45,742 nt of DNA, taken from the NCBI GenBank assembly GCA_001800315.1, contig MGVE01000017.1, positions 68,942 to 114,683 of the forward strand, written 5' to 3'. The position numbers and the translations under genes were made by a program. The DNA is from Elusimicrobia bacterium RIFOXYA2_FULL_47_53. Its GTDB lineage: Bacteria > Elusimicrobiota > Endomicrobiia > Endomicrobiales > XYA2-FULL-47-53. The notes beneath the pieces are model-generated. The model worked only from the letters and a program-made list of their open reading frames with translations, made no database searches and was not told the DNA's origin. The stretch's first letter is position 1. Every line of letters starts with the position of its first letter. Positions 44,615 through 45,742 of the stretch are shown in pieces.

Positions 44615-45571
44615 ATGAATATCATTAAATACATCAACTCAATTAATGCCGGCTCCAGGCGCGTTAAGTTCGCTTTTGGCGCCTGTTTGTTCATGGTTCT
44701 GACTGCTATGGCGTTAAATCCCCTCAGGCTGGAAGCGGCTTTTAAAGACCCGGGTTATCTCGCGAGGCCCGCCGGCATGGGCGGCGCGTTTACTTCGGTG
44801 AGCGGCGATATTTCAAGCGCCTGGTATAATCCTGCGGCAGTAACCGATATTGAACAGGCGGCGGCCATATTTACCTATTCAAAACCTTATCTTAGCCTGA
44901 GCGAAGTTGATATCAGCATGTCCTACGCCTCATATCTGCTGCCTCTTTCAAAATACGGGATAGCCGGCCTGGGCTACGCGCGGTTTGATACCGCCGGCCT
45001 TTATCAGGAAAGCACTCTTTTCCTGACCTACGCGTACGATTTTAAATATTTTTCTTCGGGGTTTAACCTTAAATACCTCGGCCGCGCCGTTACTACCGAT
45101 ATACGCACGGTAGACGACAGCGTCTTTGCAAACGGGACCTCAAGATCCGCGGTGACTATGGACCTGGGTTTTTACAGAGACATGGGCCAGGGGTTTGGCG
45201 CGGGACTTTGCGCCAAAAATCTGACTCAGCCGGATGTGGGATATTATATAAACGACCCGGTGCCCATGGAATTAAGGGGAGGGGTTTCTTATTTCTTCGG
45301 GCCTGAGGATATAGATTTCCTCGTTTCCATGGACATAGCTTCGCGCAACAACGAATACAACGCCTATCTGGGCGGTGAGGCGTTTTTCAACAAACGAACT
45401 CTGGGCGCCAGGCTTGGCGGCAATAAAAACGAGGTTTCACTTGGCGGCTCCTATATTTACAGGATAGAAAAAAGCAAATTTGACATATCCGCGGACTATT
45501 CCTTCTCCTGGCCCTTCTTCGTTGAAGCAACCTCCGGCTCCCATCGTTTAAGCCTCGGCCTGAAATTCTAA
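44615..45571 (+). CDS. PorV/PorQ-like outer-membrane beta-barrel protein
   Basis: A 318-residue protein with a long signal sequence (hydrophobic core about 18-34). The mature N-terminus carries the family signature ARPAGMGGAFTSVSGDISSAWYNPAA (residues about 50-75), followed by alternating beta strands to the end, closing with SLGLKF, a terminal Phe typical of outer-membrane barrels. The family includes PorV, PorQ and UPF0164 proteins; PorV is the T9SS shuttle that binds C-terminal sorting domains. The gene starts one base after the CTD-bearing secreted protein 3, so co-translation is likely. No T9SS core gene (PorK/L/M/N, SprA) is in the window, so a full T9SS is not shown; a FadL-like transport role is the alternative. 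Confidence 0.85.
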   Translation: MNIIKYINSINAGSRRVKFAFGACLFMVLTAMALNPLRLEAAFKDPGYLARPAGMGGAFTSVSGDISSAWYNPAAVTDIEQAAAIFTYSKPYLSLSEVDISMSYASYLLPLSKYGIAGLGYARFDTAGLYQESTLFLTYAYDFKYFSSGFNLKYLGRAVTTDIRTVDDSVFANGTSRSAVTMDLGFYRDMGQGFGAGLCAKNLTQPDVGYYINDPVPMELRGGVSYFFGPEDIDFLVSMDIASRNNEYNAYLGGEAFFNKRTLGARLGGNKNEVSLGGSYIYRIEKSKFDISADYSFSWPFFVEATSGSHRLSLGLKF

Positions 45572-45639
45572 TGTTGTTTTGTGTTTTTGAGCAGAAATTG
45601 ATATGCTGATGATGCTGTAAATAAAGAGCGATAGATGGG

Positions 45640-45705
45640 GGATAAAAGCGTGGGGTGCAAGGCGTTGGCAAGTTCCCTTAAGAAACTCAAAGCAATGGTT
45701 TATCC
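45640..45705 (+). other. Possible folded RNA element in the non-coding tail
   Basis: GGATAAA (45640-45646) pairs perfectly with TTTATCC (45699-45705), enclosing about 52 bases with further short pairings (AGTT/AACT). The closing arm shares two bases with the terminator stem starting at 45704, so the two structures would compete slightly. I could not match it to a known riboswitch class. It may be the leader of a gene beyond the window. Confidence 0.35.
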
Positions 45706-45741
45706 TGTAAAGCGCGCGAAAAAGCTTTACGGGTTTTTTTT
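45704..45741 (+). terminator. Rho-independent terminator
   Basis: CCTGTAAAGC (45704-45713) pairs with GCTTTACGGG (45724-45733, one G-T pair) over a 10-base loop and runs into eight Ts. It lies 132 bases after the PorV-like gene and either closes that operon or attenuates the next one. Confidence 0.85.
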
Positions 45742-45742
45742 A

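Noticed and set aside
45630-45710. c-di-GMP (GEMM) riboswitch, suggested by GTGCAAGGC and CAAAGC
   Set aside because: The conserved receptor, GNRA loop and ACGCAAAGCC core are absent; only isolated short words match.

Overview
All credible genes in this 45.7 kb window lie on the + strand. The encoded cell is Gram-negative: two TolC-like outer-membrane channels, three RND pumps, a PorV/PorQ-like beta-barrel and several exported proteins. A multi-domain protein of more than 3,300 residues, FlgD/T9SS-like C-terminal domains and runs of palindromic intergenic repeats together suggest Omnitrophota or a neighbouring phylum such as Elusimicrobiota. That placement is inference; no rRNA or ribosomal marker is present. 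I found no tRNA, rRNA, CRISPR array, transposase or phage gene.

Layout. (1) 1-10480: the 3' part of a giant gene open at the left edge (HEAT-like repeats, HExxH segment, GH13-like amylase domain, GT5 glycogen-synthase-like domain, Ala/Pro linker, large unidentified C-terminal region), then a receiver-only response regulator. (2) 10481-10860: palindrome-rich repeat island. (3) 10861-13321: FtsH-like membrane protease with almost no periplasmic domain, then a lipoprotein, closed by a terminator. (4) 13456-22402: TolC, membrane-fusion protein and two different RND pumps, resembling an MdtABC-type paired system. (5) 22571-22858: a small two-helix membrane protein with its own promoter, strong ribosome site and terminator. 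(6) 22982-26854: tightly coupled signalling operon of histidine kinase, receiver-GGDEF-like protein, OmpR-type regulator and sigma-70-family factor. (7) 26851-32798: a consensus promoter with operator-like repeats, a CymR-like Rrf2 repressor, then metY, cysK, metX, metW, thiM and thiE. (8) 32826-38739: CusCBA-like Cu/Ag efflux system whose fusion protein carries YHS and heavy-metal-binding domains; a repeat island lies between the B and A genes. (9) 38856-45571: three mosaic secreted proteins sharing duplicated modules, the last with an FlgD/T9SS-like C-terminal domain, followed directly by a PorV-like outer-membrane protein. (10) 45572-45742: a non-coding tail with a possible folded element and a strong terminator.

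Most promising for follow-up: the coupled secreted-protein/PorV-like locus with EF-hand-like loops inside its repeats, the giant glucan-enzyme fusion, the self-contained CymR-CysK sulfur regulon, and the kinase/receiver-GGDDF/OmpR/sigma operon.
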